Shown here: positions 8,277 through 16,492 of the stretch, one piece after another
How the letters are laid out: every line of letters starts with the position of its first letter
Position numbering within the stretch: position 1 is the first letter of the stretch
DNA from: Anaerolineales bacterium
GTDB taxonomy: Bacteria > Chloroflexota > Anaerolineae > Anaerolineales > Villigracilaceae
NCBI GenBank assembly: GCA_014379595.1
Contig: JACMLM010000071.1
Span: 62,001 to 126,000, forward strand
Reading direction: 5' to 3'
Length of the DNA: 64,000 nucleotides
Position numbers and translations under genes: made by a program
The notes under the pieces: generated by a model
The model's input: the letters and a program-made list of their open reading frames with translations, nothing else
The model's database searches: none
What the model was told of the DNA's origin: nothing

Positions 8277-8699
8277 ATGAAACAACATTTACATATCATC
8301 ACATTGGGCGTTAGGGATTTTGAAAAATCAAAAAAATTCTATGCAGAGACCTTAGGATGGAAACCTTCGGGAGCTCAAGATGATATCGCGTTCTTTCAGG
8401 CGGGGGGCGTGGTGTTGGCGATCTATCCTCGCGAGAAATTGGCGGAGGACGCTCTTGTTAGCCCAGAGGGTTCTGGCTTTTCAGGAATCACTTTGGCGCA
8501 GAACGTGGGCAGCGAATCTGAAGTGGATGAGATTATCAAGGATTTGAAATCAAAGGGAGTGAAGATCATTAAAGAACCGCAAAAAGTATTTTGGGGCGGA
8601 TATAGCTCATACTTTGCAGACCCCGATGATTATTACTGGGAAGTGGCATATAACCCATTCTCTGTATTTGATGAGCAAGGTAATTTGAAACTCGAATAA
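8277..8699 (+). CDS. VOC-family (glyoxalase/bleomycin-resistance fold) protein
   Basis: 140 residues with two beta-alpha-beta-beta-beta halves: HLHIITLGVRDFEKSKKFYAE at the start and YSSYFADPDDYYWEVAYNP at the end. H5 and the Glu in YYWEVAYN are the usual metal-ligand positions. The family covers glyoxalases, dioxygenases and drug-binding proteins; no substrate can be assigned. Strong aagaggaga ribosome binding site, 12 bases after the DUF1786 stop, so probably cotranscribed with it. Confidence 0.85.
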   Translation: MKQHLHIITLGVRDFEKSKKFYAETLGWKPSGAQDDIAFFQAGGVVLAIYPREKLAEDALVSPEGSGFSGITLAQNVGSESEVDEIIKDLKSKGVKIIKEPQKVFWGGYSSYFADPDDYYWEVAYNPFSVFDEQGNLKLE

Positions 8700-8767
8700 A
8701 AAAGTGAGAAGTTTGAACAGTCTTTTTCGTCTTAACTGTAAATCCAAAATTTCAAAGGAGTACTAAG

Positions 8768-9007
8768 ATGAAAAAGAATCCGTGGATCGCTGCTGTTTTG
8801 AACTTCTTCTTTATGGGGCTTGGGACGTTGTACATTGGACGGCGCAAACTCACTGGCGCGGGGTTAACCCTTGCTGCAATCGCGTTGACTTATGTAGAGT
8901 TGCAGTTGCAAGCCGCCGCACCTGCTTTGTATCCGATCATGTTTGGTGCGGTGTTCGTAGCGAATACTGTTCTGGCAATTGACGGCTATAACGAAGCGAA
9001 GATGTAG
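8768..9007 (+). CDS. Small TM2-like membrane protein
   Basis: 79 residues, start ATG 8768 with aaggag upstream. It opens with MKKNPWIAAVLNFFFMGLGTLYIGRR, the pattern of TM2-type proteins in which a Pro/Trp start leads into a helix with a Gly-Leu-Gly-Tyr turn. Two or three further hydrophobic segments follow and the protein ends in a short polar tail. Function unknown; integral membrane location is clear. Confidence 0.75.
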   Translation: MKKNPWIAAVLNFFFMGLGTLYIGRRKLTGAGLTLAAIALTYVELQLQAAAPALYPIMFGAVFVANTVLAIDGYNEAKM

Positions 9008-9014
9008 CCCGAAT

Positions 9015-9085
9015 TGTCACCCTGAGCGATAGCGAAGGGTCTCTACAACATTGACAGAGATTCTTCGCTACGCTCAGAATGACAA
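9015..9085 (+). repeat. Palindromic repeat overlapping the sigma-factor gene end
   Basis: Inverted arms tgtcaccctgagcgatagcg and cgctacgctcagaatgaca (inexact) form a hairpin. Related sequence (gtctccctgagcgatagcgaagggtctc) occurs as the reverse complement within the element at 12114-12217. The stop codon of the minus-strand sigma factor lies inside it. Confidence 0.85.
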
Positions 9086-10066
9086 GGTTGTTGGCAAACC
9101 AAATCTTGTAACAAGTTGCGGGGATAGGAACGCCGTGACTTCTCCAACCTTGTCTTCAGCAAAGATTGGCATTAGCAAGCCGAAGGCTTGATAGTTCTCC
9201 CCCTCTCCTCGATAAATGCCAAACGCGGGGTTTCCATTTGCGGATGTTGGGATTAATTTCCATTTTATGTTTGGCATGAAAACAAAATTTTGTAACGCGC
9301 GTTGAATGGATTCGCGTCCTTCATACCAGACTCCGAGTGGCGGCATGGCGAAGGTCGCTTTTTCGTGCAGGAGTTTAATCAATGAATGAACATCGCCAGA
9401 TTCCCATGCATGGACGAATTGATCTAAATTTTGTTTCAGAGCGGAAGTTTCTTCATAAGAAGATGCTTCAAGATTTTTTCGCGCACGATATAAAAGATTA
9501 TTGATCGAATCAACTGTGAGACCCAGTGCATCGGCAGCATCGTCTGCACTCCAGTTGAAGACTTCACGCATGAGCAAAACAACACGTTGACGTGCGTTCA
9601 ATTTTTGCAAGGCAACCATGAACGCGAGAGAAATTGTCTCGCGGCGTTCATAGGAAAATTCTGGAGATGGGCCAATGCCGCTTAACCATGAATCAGGCAG
9701 AGGGTCCAGCCAGGAGGCGGGTGACGTAGGTGGAAGCGGAGGAGAATCAGGGTCAGCAGGGTCGCCATCCAGTGGAAGTAAAATCTGCTTCTTTCGTTTG
9801 CGAAATTCATCCAACCATAAACGAGTCGCGATCACATACAACCAGTTGCGGAACGAACCCTGTCCATCAAATGAATTTAGTTTGCTCCATGCGCGGATGA
9901 AAGTTTCCTGCACAAGGTCTTCGGCATCGTCAAGCGAACCGCTCATACGATAACAATGGACAAGCAGCGGCTTGCGATAAGGCTCAACCAATGCGGTGAA
10001 CGCATCAGAATTTCCAGCGCGGGCGGATATAAGATATTCAGGTTCGTTTGGGGTGGACGTAATCAT
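9074..10066 (-). CDS. ECF sigma-70 factor with C-terminal SnoaL-like domain
   Basis: 330 residues from ATG at 10066, preceded by ggggag; upstream in-frame starts lack a ribosome binding site. Region 2 reads LVEPYRKPLLVHCYRMSGSLDDAEDLVQETFIRAW and region 4 LNARQRVVLLMREVFNWSADDAADALGLTVDSINNLLYRARKNL. After region 4, residues about 205-330 form an NTF2/SnoaL-like domain (WESGDVHSLIKLLHEKATFAMPP). This matches the SigX5/TIGR02960-type ECF factors, in which the tail can replace an anti-sigma factor. The last residues TLSF and the TGA stop come from a dispersed repeat. It is divergent from the lipoprotein at 10350, a possible target. Confidence 0.88.
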   Translation of the reverse strand: MITSTPNEPEYLISARAGNSDAFTALVEPYRKPLLVHCYRMSGSLDDAEDLVQETFIRAWSKLNSFDGQGSFRNWLYVIATRLWLDEFRKRKKQILLPLDGDPADPDSPPLPPTSPASWLDPLPDSWLSGIGPSPEFSYERRETISLAFMVALQKLNARQRVVLLMREVFNWSADDAADALGLTVDSINNLLYRARKNLEASSYEETSALKQNLDQFVHAWESGDVHSLIKLLHEKATFAMPPLGVWYEGRESIQRALQNFVFMPNIKWKLIPTSANGNPAFGIYRGEGENYQAFGLLMPIFAEDKVGEVTAFLSPQLVTRFGLPTTLSF

Positions 10067-10349
10067 AAGACTCCCCAGATACTTTACTTGGTTTTTAGCG
10101 AAATTGCAATCATGCACGATCCATGGATGAATTGGGGTTGTTTTTGAATGGACCACTCACAGCTCCAACGCTCGAAGGATATCGGACTGAGATGCCACTA
10201 GTTGAGATTTGATAATAACGTGCAAGGCACGCAATGAGATATTCAATCTAAAATAGGTGCCCATTGAAAAAATATAAATACGCATTCAAATTCCAGGGAT
10301 CGTGTTTATCTTTTATTCATTAAATTTTATCGCTAAAGGAAACCCATTA

Positions 10350-12038
10350 ATGAAAAAGTTCCAGACGCTCCATATTGTATTCTCGCTTTTAATCGTGCTC
10401 AGTCTATTTTTATCTTCCTGCGGTGTCTCGGAAGAGGAATACTACACAGAGGAAGCATATTCCACTGAAGAACCCGCCGCTGAAGAATCAGGCGATGAGC
10501 CCATAGCAACCGGCGTGCCGGGCGAGGTGATTTACGATCTCGGTTTCACTTCTGAACAAAACGGATTTAGTTTCAGCAACTACGGCGATGAGATCCCAGC
10601 TATTAATTTGACAGCTGCCGAACTGCGCCGCATGTTCGGCGACCAGGTTTGCTCCCGTCTCGATGGAGATGACTGCACCCTGACTCCGCCCGCCGAGCAA
10701 TGGATGGAACAAATTAATGGAGCCATGGCTGGCGGTCATTGTGAAGGTATGGCAGTGCTGAGTCTGATGATGTATACAGATCAGATCCCAGCGTCGAACT
10801 TTGGCGGCTCGGTCGCCAGTGAACTCGATATCAATGATGAATTTCTCCAACGCGAAATTGCCTATTGGTGGGCAACCCAAACTGTCGCTCCAACTTATAC
10901 CAGCGTCATCAAAGGCACACCCATGGAAATTCTGGAGGTTGTCCAGCAGATGGATGCAAGCGGCGAAACCTATAGCATTGGCATTTATAAAGAAGATGGC
11001 TCCGGCGGACATGCCATTACACCCTTTGGCGTGGAAGACAAGGGCGATGGTTTGTATGCCATTCTCGTTTATGACAATAACTACCCGGGCGAAACACGCG
11101 AGTTGTTTGTAGATTCACGCGATAACACCTGGCTGTACGAAGCTTCCATTAACCCACAGGTTGAGTCAGAACTTTACACTGGCAACGCCGATACCCAAAC
11201 CCTTGACCTAACCCCCACCTCCGCGCGCCTCGGTGTGCAGGAATGTCCATTCTGTGATGGCAGCGGAGTTTCAAGCACAAGCGGCGGAAAATTGGCTGCA
11301 TTAGATCAGCAACTAAATCAGATCTTTCTGGATGGCGAGGGTCATATCCTCATCACCGATGACAATGGCAATCGCCTGGGTTATGCGGATGGAAAGATTG
11401 TCAACGAAATTCCCGGTGCCACCTACACTGCTTATCGGATGGATGCCAGCGGAAATGCTCCCGAGCCGATCTACTGGCTCCCGGCCACACTGGATGTAAC
11501 CATCACGATTGATGGCAGCACCCTGACCGAGGAATCTCTGACCGATCTCGTATTGATTGGTGCAGGTTTCAGTATCGGCGTGGAAGGAATTTATCTCGAA
11601 CCCGGTCAAGTGGATACTGCTTATTTTTACCCCGCTGATCAAACGATTGCATATGAAACTGAAGCAGACGAATCTCCCTTCATCGTAATCGGTGTCGAAA
11701 ATCCAGATGCCGAAGCTGATTATTATTTCGAGGTGCAAGGCGCGGATATACAAGGCGGCGGCATCATCACTGTTTACCTCGATACCAAGGCCGGTGACTT
11801 GTTGATAAATGCCGAAAAATTGAACAACGAAGGCACCTTCGATTTCTACCTGACCCGCATCACCGATGAACTCGACGAAGAGTTCGCCGCCGAGGGAATC
11901 CTGCTTAATCAAGGTGCAGTTGTCTACGTCAACTACGCCGAATGGACAGATGCTAACCCTGAAGGTATGTACTTTGGCGTTGACCTGGATGACGATGGCG
12001 TCATCGACGATGAATACGTGGTAGATGATTCTGAATAA
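10350..12038 (+). CDS. Lipoprotein with papain-like cysteine-peptidase signature
   Basis: 562 residues from ATG 10350 (aaagga upstream). Signal peptide with lipobox LFLSSCG, then a Glu/Thr-rich acidic linker. A domain at about residues 90-260 carries GGHCEGMAVLSLMMY (candidate nucleophile Cys), SGGHAITPFGVED (candidate His) and LVYDNNYPGETRE (candidate Asp/Asn), in the order and spacing of a papain-like triad. The rest is beta-rich and acidic, ending in DLDDDGVIDDEYVVDD, which resembles a Ca-binding dockerin-like tail. Catalytic activity and substrate are inference; the gene starts divergently from an ECF sigma factor. Confidence 0.72.
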   Translation: MKKFQTLHIVFSLLIVLSLFLSSCGVSEEEYYTEEAYSTEEPAAEESGDEPIATGVPGEVIYDLGFTSEQNGFSFSNYGDEIPAINLTAAELRRMFGDQVCSRLDGDDCTLTPPAEQWMEQINGAMAGGHCEGMAVLSLMMYTDQIPASNFGGSVASELDINDEFLQREIAYWWATQTVAPTYTSVIKGTPMEILEVVQQMDASGETYSIGIYKEDGSGGHAITPFGVEDKGDGLYAILVYDNNYPGETRELFVDSRDNTWLYEASINPQVESELYTGNADTQTLDLTPTSARLGVQECPFCDGSGVSSTSGGKLAALDQQLNQIFLDGEGHILITDDNGNRLGYADGKIVNEIPGATYTAYRMDASGNAPEPIYWLPATLDVTITIDGSTLTEESLTDLVLIGAGFSIGVEGIYLEPGQVDTAYFYPADQTIAYETEADESPFIVIGVENPDAEADYYFEVQGADIQGGGIITVYLDTKAGDLLINAEKLNNEGTFDFYLTRITDELDEEFAAEGILLNQGAVVYVNYAEWTDANPEGMYFGVDLDDDGVIDDEYVVDDSE

Positions 12039-12052
12039 ATAATTTTGTATAA

Positions 12053-12103
12053 CAGGAACTCCGAGGTTTTGCCTTATTCGTAGGGTAAAATTTCGGAGTT
12101 CTA
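12053..12103 (+). repeat. Imperfect inverted repeat, possible terminator
   Basis: ggaactccgaggttttgcc and gggtaaaatttcggagttc are nearly complementary around a 9-base loop. No T tract follows, so termination is uncertain; it begins 15 bases after the upstream stop. Confidence 0.5.
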
Positions 12104-12113
12104 TTAGAACCTA

Positions 12114-12217
12114 TCTCAAAATACCGTGTCGCTCTGAGGGAGCGTTCTTCGCGACCGAAGAGTCTCGTACTTTGGGGGTAGAGACCCTTCGCTATCGCTC
12201 AGGGAGACATTTTGAGA
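12114..12217 (+). repeat. MITE-like element with 9-bp terminal inverted repeats
   Basis: TCTCAAAAT (12114-12122) and ATTTTGAGA (12209-12217) bound a 104-bp palindromic segment without coding capacity. A related, longer copy lies at 32069-32199 and shares the internal ataccgtgtcgctctgaggg block. Confidence 0.8.
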
Positions 12218-12326
12218 CGGCTTGTAGTTAATTTCATATTTTTACAAGCGTCAAGGATTAAACGCGATCACTGATTTCTCAACCCCTATTCTTGAAACAA
12301 AGAGACTAATACTCAGGCATCTCACC

Positions 12327-12794
12327 ATGGATGATCTTGATGCATTATTTGCTTTGTATAGCGATGCAGATGTAAAGAAATATGTTTACAGTGAAGCTAT
12401 GACGCATGAAGAAACTAAAGAAGAGCTTGAATGGGCTATCAAAGTTTATGCCGAGCAACCTGGATTTGGATTATGGGCAACCATTTACAAAGAGACGGGC
12501 GAGTTTATCGGTCGCTGCGGCTTGCTCCAATGGACAATTGAAGAACGCCCAGAAGTAGAAGTGACTTATATGTTATCGAAAAAATATTGGGGACAAGGAT
12601 TGGGAACCGAGATAGCACAAGCTCTCATGCAATATGGCTTCGAGCAGTTGAAATTACCACGTTTAATATGTTGCATAGACAAAGAGAATCAAGCCTCGAT
12701 CAACGTGGCTACGAATTTGGGAATGATCTTTGAAAAAGAGATGGATACTGGGGAAGGTCCAGAGTTGTTGTATTCTAAGACGCTGGTGGATTGA
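12327..12794 (+). CDS. GNAT acetyltransferase, start codon missing or lost
   Basis: Ribosomal-protein-acetylase-like GNAT fold: GFGLWATIYKETGEFIGRCGL, EVTYMLSKKYWGQGLGTEIA (acetyl-CoA loop) and CIDKENQASINVATNLGM. The family's usual N-terminal LETKRLILRHLT is encoded in frame directly upstream (12291-12326), but between the in-frame stop at 12225 and ATG 12327 there is no ATG, GTG or TTG. Either an ATT at 12288 is used or the gene has lost its start, and translation from ATG 12327 would delete the first beta strand. A fragment of a second copy lies at 13571-13656. Confidence 0.7.
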   Translation: MDDLDALFALYSDADVKKYVYSEAMTHEETKEELEWAIKVYAEQPGFGLWATIYKETGEFIGRCGLLQWTIEERPEVEVTYMLSKKYWGQGLGTEIAQALMQYGFEQLKLPRLICCIDKENQASINVATNLGMIFEKEMDTGEGPELLYSKTLVD

Positions 12795-12840
12795 TGCACT
12801 ATCATTCAAACAATTCGAGTAAAATAGAAAAAATGTTTAC

Positions 12841-12869
12841 TTGACAGCCTCGCTATTTTTGGCGATAAT
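12841..12869 (+). promoter_or_regulatory. Promoter of the NYN gene
   Basis: TTGACA (12841-12846), exactly 17 bases, then GATAAT (12864-12869). One of the best promoter matches in the window; start of transcription near 12877, leaving a leader of about 70 bases. Confidence 0.8.
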
Positions 12870-12876
12870 AGGGGCA

Positions 12877-12947
12877 TATCCCCCAGTAGTAGCTTCGGCG
12901 AACCTGGTGCGAGACCGCCTCACGGCGGTCTCTGTGTTTAAGGGCTT
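12877..12947 (+). promoter_or_regulatory. Structured leader of the NYN gene
   Basis: Contains a perfect 9-bp hairpin gagaccgcc/ggcggtctc (12911-12932, loop tcac) ending 15 bases before the NYN ATG, and a smaller agcttcggcgaacct segment upstream. No T tract follows, so it is not an obvious terminator. It could be a translational control element or the substrate of the nuclease it precedes (inference). Confidence 0.5.
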
Positions 12948-13562
12948 ATGAAAACAAATATCTATATTGACGGTTTCAACTTTTATTACGGCTGTATCAA
13001 AGGCACACCCTATCATTGGTTGGATATAGGAAAGATGTGCAGTTTACTTCTCCCTAACGACCAAATACACCGTATCAAGTATTTCACTGCGCTCGTTGAG
13101 GCCCGCCTAAATGATCCTGACCAACCTGTGCGTCAACGAACGTTCTTGCGCGCCCTGCAAACCATTCCAAATCTTGAAATCATTTTAGGCACTTTTCTTT
13201 CCCATGAGGTAAAAATGCCACTCTCCCCGATTGGCAGCGGTTATGCCAAGGTCATCAAAACCGAAGAAAAAGGCTCAGATGTTAATATTGCCACGCACTT
13301 ATTGATGGATGGTTTTAAAAATGATTATGAACTCGCGGTAGTTGTTTCAAATGATTCGGATTTACTTATGCCTATTCAGGTTGTCACACAAGAGTTCGGT
13401 AAGCCTGTTGGGTTGCTCAATCCACAGAAACATCCAAGCGTAGCATTATTGCCTTATGTTCAATTTATCAAAAAAATTCGCGGTTCCGTTCTCAAAAACA
13501 GTTTATTTCCAGATATGATGAGTGATAAAGACGGAGAGTTTTCAAAGCCTATCGATTGGTGA
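12948..13562 (+). CDS. NYN-domain (LabA/DUF88) ribonuclease-like protein
   Basis: 204 residues. PIN-like NYN fold with the acidic metal-binding residues visible: NIYIDGFNFYYG (D9), TEEKGSDVNIATHLLMDG (Asp in the middle) and AVVVSNDSDLLMPIQ (two Asp). These form the usual NYN active site for RNA cleavage. It has its own promoter and a hairpin leader and is bracketed by two GNAT-derived direct repeats. Stand-alone NYN proteins of this type are found in many accessory regions and have been proposed as RNases; a toxin or defense role here is inference. Confidence 0.88.
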   Translation: MKTNIYIDGFNFYYGCIKGTPYHWLDIGKMCSLLLPNDQIHRIKYFTALVEARLNDPDQPVRQRTFLRALQTIPNLEIILGTFLSHEVKMPLSPIGSGYAKVIKTEEKGSDVNIATHLLMDGFKNDYELAVVVSNDSDLLMPIQVVTQEFGKPVGLLNPQKHPSVALLPYVQFIKKIRGSVLKNSLFPDMMSDKDGEFSKPIDW

Positions 13563-13570
13563 TTTTCTGA

Positions 13571-13656
13571 GGAATTTGGGCATGACTTTTGAAAAAGAAG
13601 TAGATACTGGGGAAGGTCCAGAGTTGTTGTATTCTAAGACCCTGGTGGTGGAGTAA
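13571..13656 (+). pseudogene. Remnant of a second GNAT gene (last 28 codons)
   Basis: The in-frame segment encoding NLGMTFEKEVDTGEGPELLY onward to a TAA matches the C-terminus of the GNAT gene ending at 12794; by my count 7 of 75 aligned bases differ. It starts just 8 bases after the NYN stop and has no 5' part, so it is a truncated duplicate. Confidence 0.88.
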
Positions 13657-13680
13657 AATTATTTTTCGGGTGTATTGAAA

Positions 13681-15570
13681 ATGAAGCAACGCAAAGCAGG
13701 AATCATTACCGCTCTTGATGAGTTAATTCCTTTACTGGGTGATTCATTCATTGTATTTTTTGGAAGCGCAGTTTCAGGAAAACTTTCACCAAGAGCACCA
13801 ATGGTAACTGAAGTTAAGGATTATATTCTTGAGTTAGCGGCTACGAGGATGGAGGATGGCTCCAAAGCTGATAAGTTAGCAGCACAATATGTCGGAAAAC
13901 TCCTGGCAACCAAACCGTATAGGTCGATTCTGGACACTACAAAATTCGAAACCTTTATAGGAAAGTTAAGTAGGTACGTTGGAAAAAATGCAGTCGATGA
14001 CTTGATAGCTAGGCTATATACCTGTGAAGCCGAAGAGTATGGACCAAATCACTCAGCCCTAGGATACCTACTTAAGAAACGTGTGTGCCTTGCCGCATTG
14101 ACCACCAACTTCGACAATGCGCTCGAACTTGCATATCCAAAACTCAAAATATTGGATTACAAAACATCACCAGCACGGTTACCTAGCCGAAAAGAACCGC
14201 CAATTCTTATCAAACTACATGGCGATGCAATTAGTAAAAGTGGCATAGCAACATCCCGAGAAATTTTCGGGGCAACACTTCAAAAACATTTTTCCTTCTT
14301 GAAGGATTTATTGGATGGACAAAAAGTATTAGTGGTAGGCTATAGCGGCAACGGTGACATTGATATTTCTGCTCACCTAGCTAGAACTCAAGCCCAATTT
14401 TTCTGGTGTGATTACAATTTAACTGGCGGCAAATTACCAATTAACGATAATTTGACTCGTGTTCTTTGCGATCTTTCATACATTGAAGGAAAACCAACAC
14501 TAGCACCAATCAATGCGGCAGGAAAGTTTATTCAAAAACTAAATTTAAAAAACTTTAATTTCGGTCAGTTCGCGCGCGACAATTTACTTATTCGTATTGC
14601 AGAATATCATGGTTGGTCAGGAAAACGCGTGGGCGAGAATATAAGTTGGAGAGACGGCGTTAGGGATTGGATGAGTGAGAGAAAACCTTCTGAATTAACC
14701 AGATTTACTGTATCTTTGTTAAGTTGGCATACTGATTTGCCTCATATGCATATAGCCTATTATCGAACAACAACAAGCAAACGACCAAATTCGTCAATCG
14801 ACTACGCTGACGCATTAACGCAATTCAAAGCTTATCATAGTGCAGTTAACTGTCTTGAAAAGATTACCAAAGAAAATTCAAAAAAATCTCTGCCATCCAT
14901 TGAAGCCGTAAAACTCTTGGGGTATAACTTCTGGCGAATGGGAAAATTTGAAGATGCGCTTCTCGTCCTATCTAATTTAATTAATCCAAAGTTCTGGCAT
15001 GGATTTCGAGTAGAGGCCCGATCACATATCTCCGATGCGGCACGAAATTATCTAGAGACTCTCATTGAATTATTTTATAGGGCTTCAAGCAAATCTGATT
15101 ATAACTATGCGCTAAAATTTGCGTTGTCAGATGAAGTTCTGAATAAAATTGTAATGCTAGAAAACCAAAGTGTAGGAAACGAATATTTGCTTCGTTGTGT
15201 CATTTTTGAAATTAAGTATGCAATTGATCGTAAAATTTCCAATGAAGAAATTCGCAGTCTATTTAATGAAGCCTTTTCTATGGAAGAATGGCCCGCTGCT
15301 GCTGTAATATCTCGTTTTTGGCTTCTCGTGAATTGGCGGGAAGCTATCATTCCATGGTGCCAAACAACCCAAGTTCTTTGGAAACGCAGAAAATTAGATC
15401 TGATAATTCAAAATCTTGCGAGTTTAGCTTACAGCATTTTTCGGACAGGAATCGTGTATAGAATACTCTATAATCACCAATGGATCAGGATTCGAACATG
15501 GAGAAGAGAAAAAACGCTCAAACAAAAACAGAAAGAGTGGCTTGTAGAATTAAATTTAGATGGCAAATAA
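13681..15570 (+). CDS. SIR2-domain protein with long helical C-terminal region
   Basis: 629 residues from ATG 13681 (a TTG at 13675 is in frame; neither has a clear ribosome binding site). The N-terminal SIR2_2-type NAD-binding domain shows IVFFGSAVSGK near residue 28, ALTTNFDNALE (N143), LIKLHGD (H180) and VLVVGYSGNGDIDI (about 219). N and H are the catalytic pair of SIR2 NADases. Residues about 290-629 are helical with TPR-like features (LLGYNFWRMGKFEDALLVLSN). SIR2 proteins of this build are commonly NAD-depleting antiphage effectors. AT-rich relative to neighbours; followed by a membrane protein, possibly a partner. Confidence 0.82.
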   Translation: MKQRKAGIITALDELIPLLGDSFIVFFGSAVSGKLSPRAPMVTEVKDYILELAATRMEDGSKADKLAAQYVGKLLATKPYRSILDTTKFETFIGKLSRYVGKNAVDDLIARLYTCEAEEYGPNHSALGYLLKKRVCLAALTTNFDNALELAYPKLKILDYKTSPARLPSRKEPPILIKLHGDAISKSGIATSREIFGATLQKHFSFLKDLLDGQKVLVVGYSGNGDIDISAHLARTQAQFFWCDYNLTGGKLPINDNLTRVLCDLSYIEGKPTLAPINAAGKFIQKLNLKNFNFGQFARDNLLIRIAEYHGWSGKRVGENISWRDGVRDWMSERKPSELTRFTVSLLSWHTDLPHMHIAYYRTTTSKRPNSSIDYADALTQFKAYHSAVNCLEKITKENSKKSLPSIEAVKLLGYNFWRMGKFEDALLVLSNLINPKFWHGFRVEARSHISDAARNYLETLIELFYRASSKSDYNYALKFALSDEVLNKIVMLENQSVGNEYLLRCVIFEIKYAIDRKISNEEIRSLFNEAFSMEEWPAAAVISRFWLLVNWREAIIPWCQTTQVLWKRRKLDLIIQNLASLAYSIFRTGIVYRILYNHQWIRIRTWRREKTLKQKQKEWLVELNLDGK

Positions 15571-15682
15571 TAATTAGGTGATAATTAGCCTTGTTATTCA
15601 ACTTCGGGAGGAATTTGTCCAAGACGTTAGAATTGGATTAGGATACTTTGCAATACAAAAATACTGATTTTGGAGAATTAAC

Positions 15683-16438
15683 ATGGATGTTACGACCGCA
15701 ATTTCAATAGCCATATCAATTGCAGCTTTTGTCCTTTCTTCGATAGCGCTTTGGCAAACGCATTTCGCAAAATTTAAAGTTATTTGTTCTACTGGTAATC
15801 TACAGTTTAAAATTTATCCATTCCAACATAACAAAGAAAGATGGTATATACCAAGCGTCGATATTCCCATCACCATAACCAACGTGGGTGCTCGTGCAGG
15901 AAAGATATTAGGTTTAAGAATCCGTATTAATTATATAGATGTTCAAGTTCCAAAAAACTATGAATTTTTCAATCCTCAATGGGATGTAGATTACAGAATA
16001 TACAATCCTATAAGTGATAAAAGGTTTGAATGGTTTGATAAAGCTATTATAGGAGAATGGATGCCATTTACCGTTTTACCAAAACAAACCGTTACAAAAC
16101 ACTTAATATTTGAGTCCAGATGGGATAAACCTATTATTCAAGAGAATATTAATTTTGAACTTGAGGTATATATCAGTTCTACCAGAAAATGGAAAAAGGT
16201 AGCAAAATGGCAAGGATATCTAACATCGGAAGTGTGGAGCGAAACAATTGACTCAATGGCATCTTTTATTATTAGGGAAGCAAGTTCGGATGCAATTGAT
16301 CTTGAGGACCGCCCAAATCTCACTGACCTGCACAACCAAATTAGAGGGGAATATCTGATATTGAAAGGTGATAGTGATAAAACATCGTCATACTTTGGTA
16401 GCTCTAGCAAAAAAACCAAAAACCGCAAAAAATCCTAA
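15683..16438 (+). CDS. Membrane-anchored protein of unknown function
   Basis: 251 residues, ATG 15683 with ttggaga upstream. A single N-terminal hydrophobic helix (about residues 5-25, AISIAISIAAFVLSSIALW) is followed by a beta-rich region (VDIPITITNVGARAGKILGLRIRINYI; long strands to about residue 180) resembling an immunoglobulin-like sandwich, then a charged tail ending in Ser/Lys-rich KKTKNRKKS. I recognise no family. It lies 112 bases after the SIR2 gene on the same strand with similar AT-rich composition, so it may belong to the same module. Confidence 0.65.
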   Translation: MDVTTAISIAISIAAFVLSSIALWQTHFAKFKVICSTGNLQFKIYPFQHNKERWYIPSVDIPITITNVGARAGKILGLRIRINYIDVQVPKNYEFFNPQWDVDYRIYNPISDKRFEWFDKAIIGEWMPFTVLPKQTVTKHLIFESRWDKPIIQENINFELEVYISSTRKWKKVAKWQGYLTSEVWSETIDSMASFIIREASSDAIDLEDRPNLTDLHNQIRGEYLILKGDSDKTSSYFGSSSKKTKNRKKS

Positions 16439-16492
16439 TAAGACAATAAGGTCCGATTAAAGTTTGATACGGGATATGGATGGAAAAGATTA

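Noticed and set aside
12795-16440. Prophage or integrative element
   Set aside because: No integrase, recombinase, phage structural gene, tRNA attachment site or insertion-sequence transposase was seen; the island is described only as accessory.
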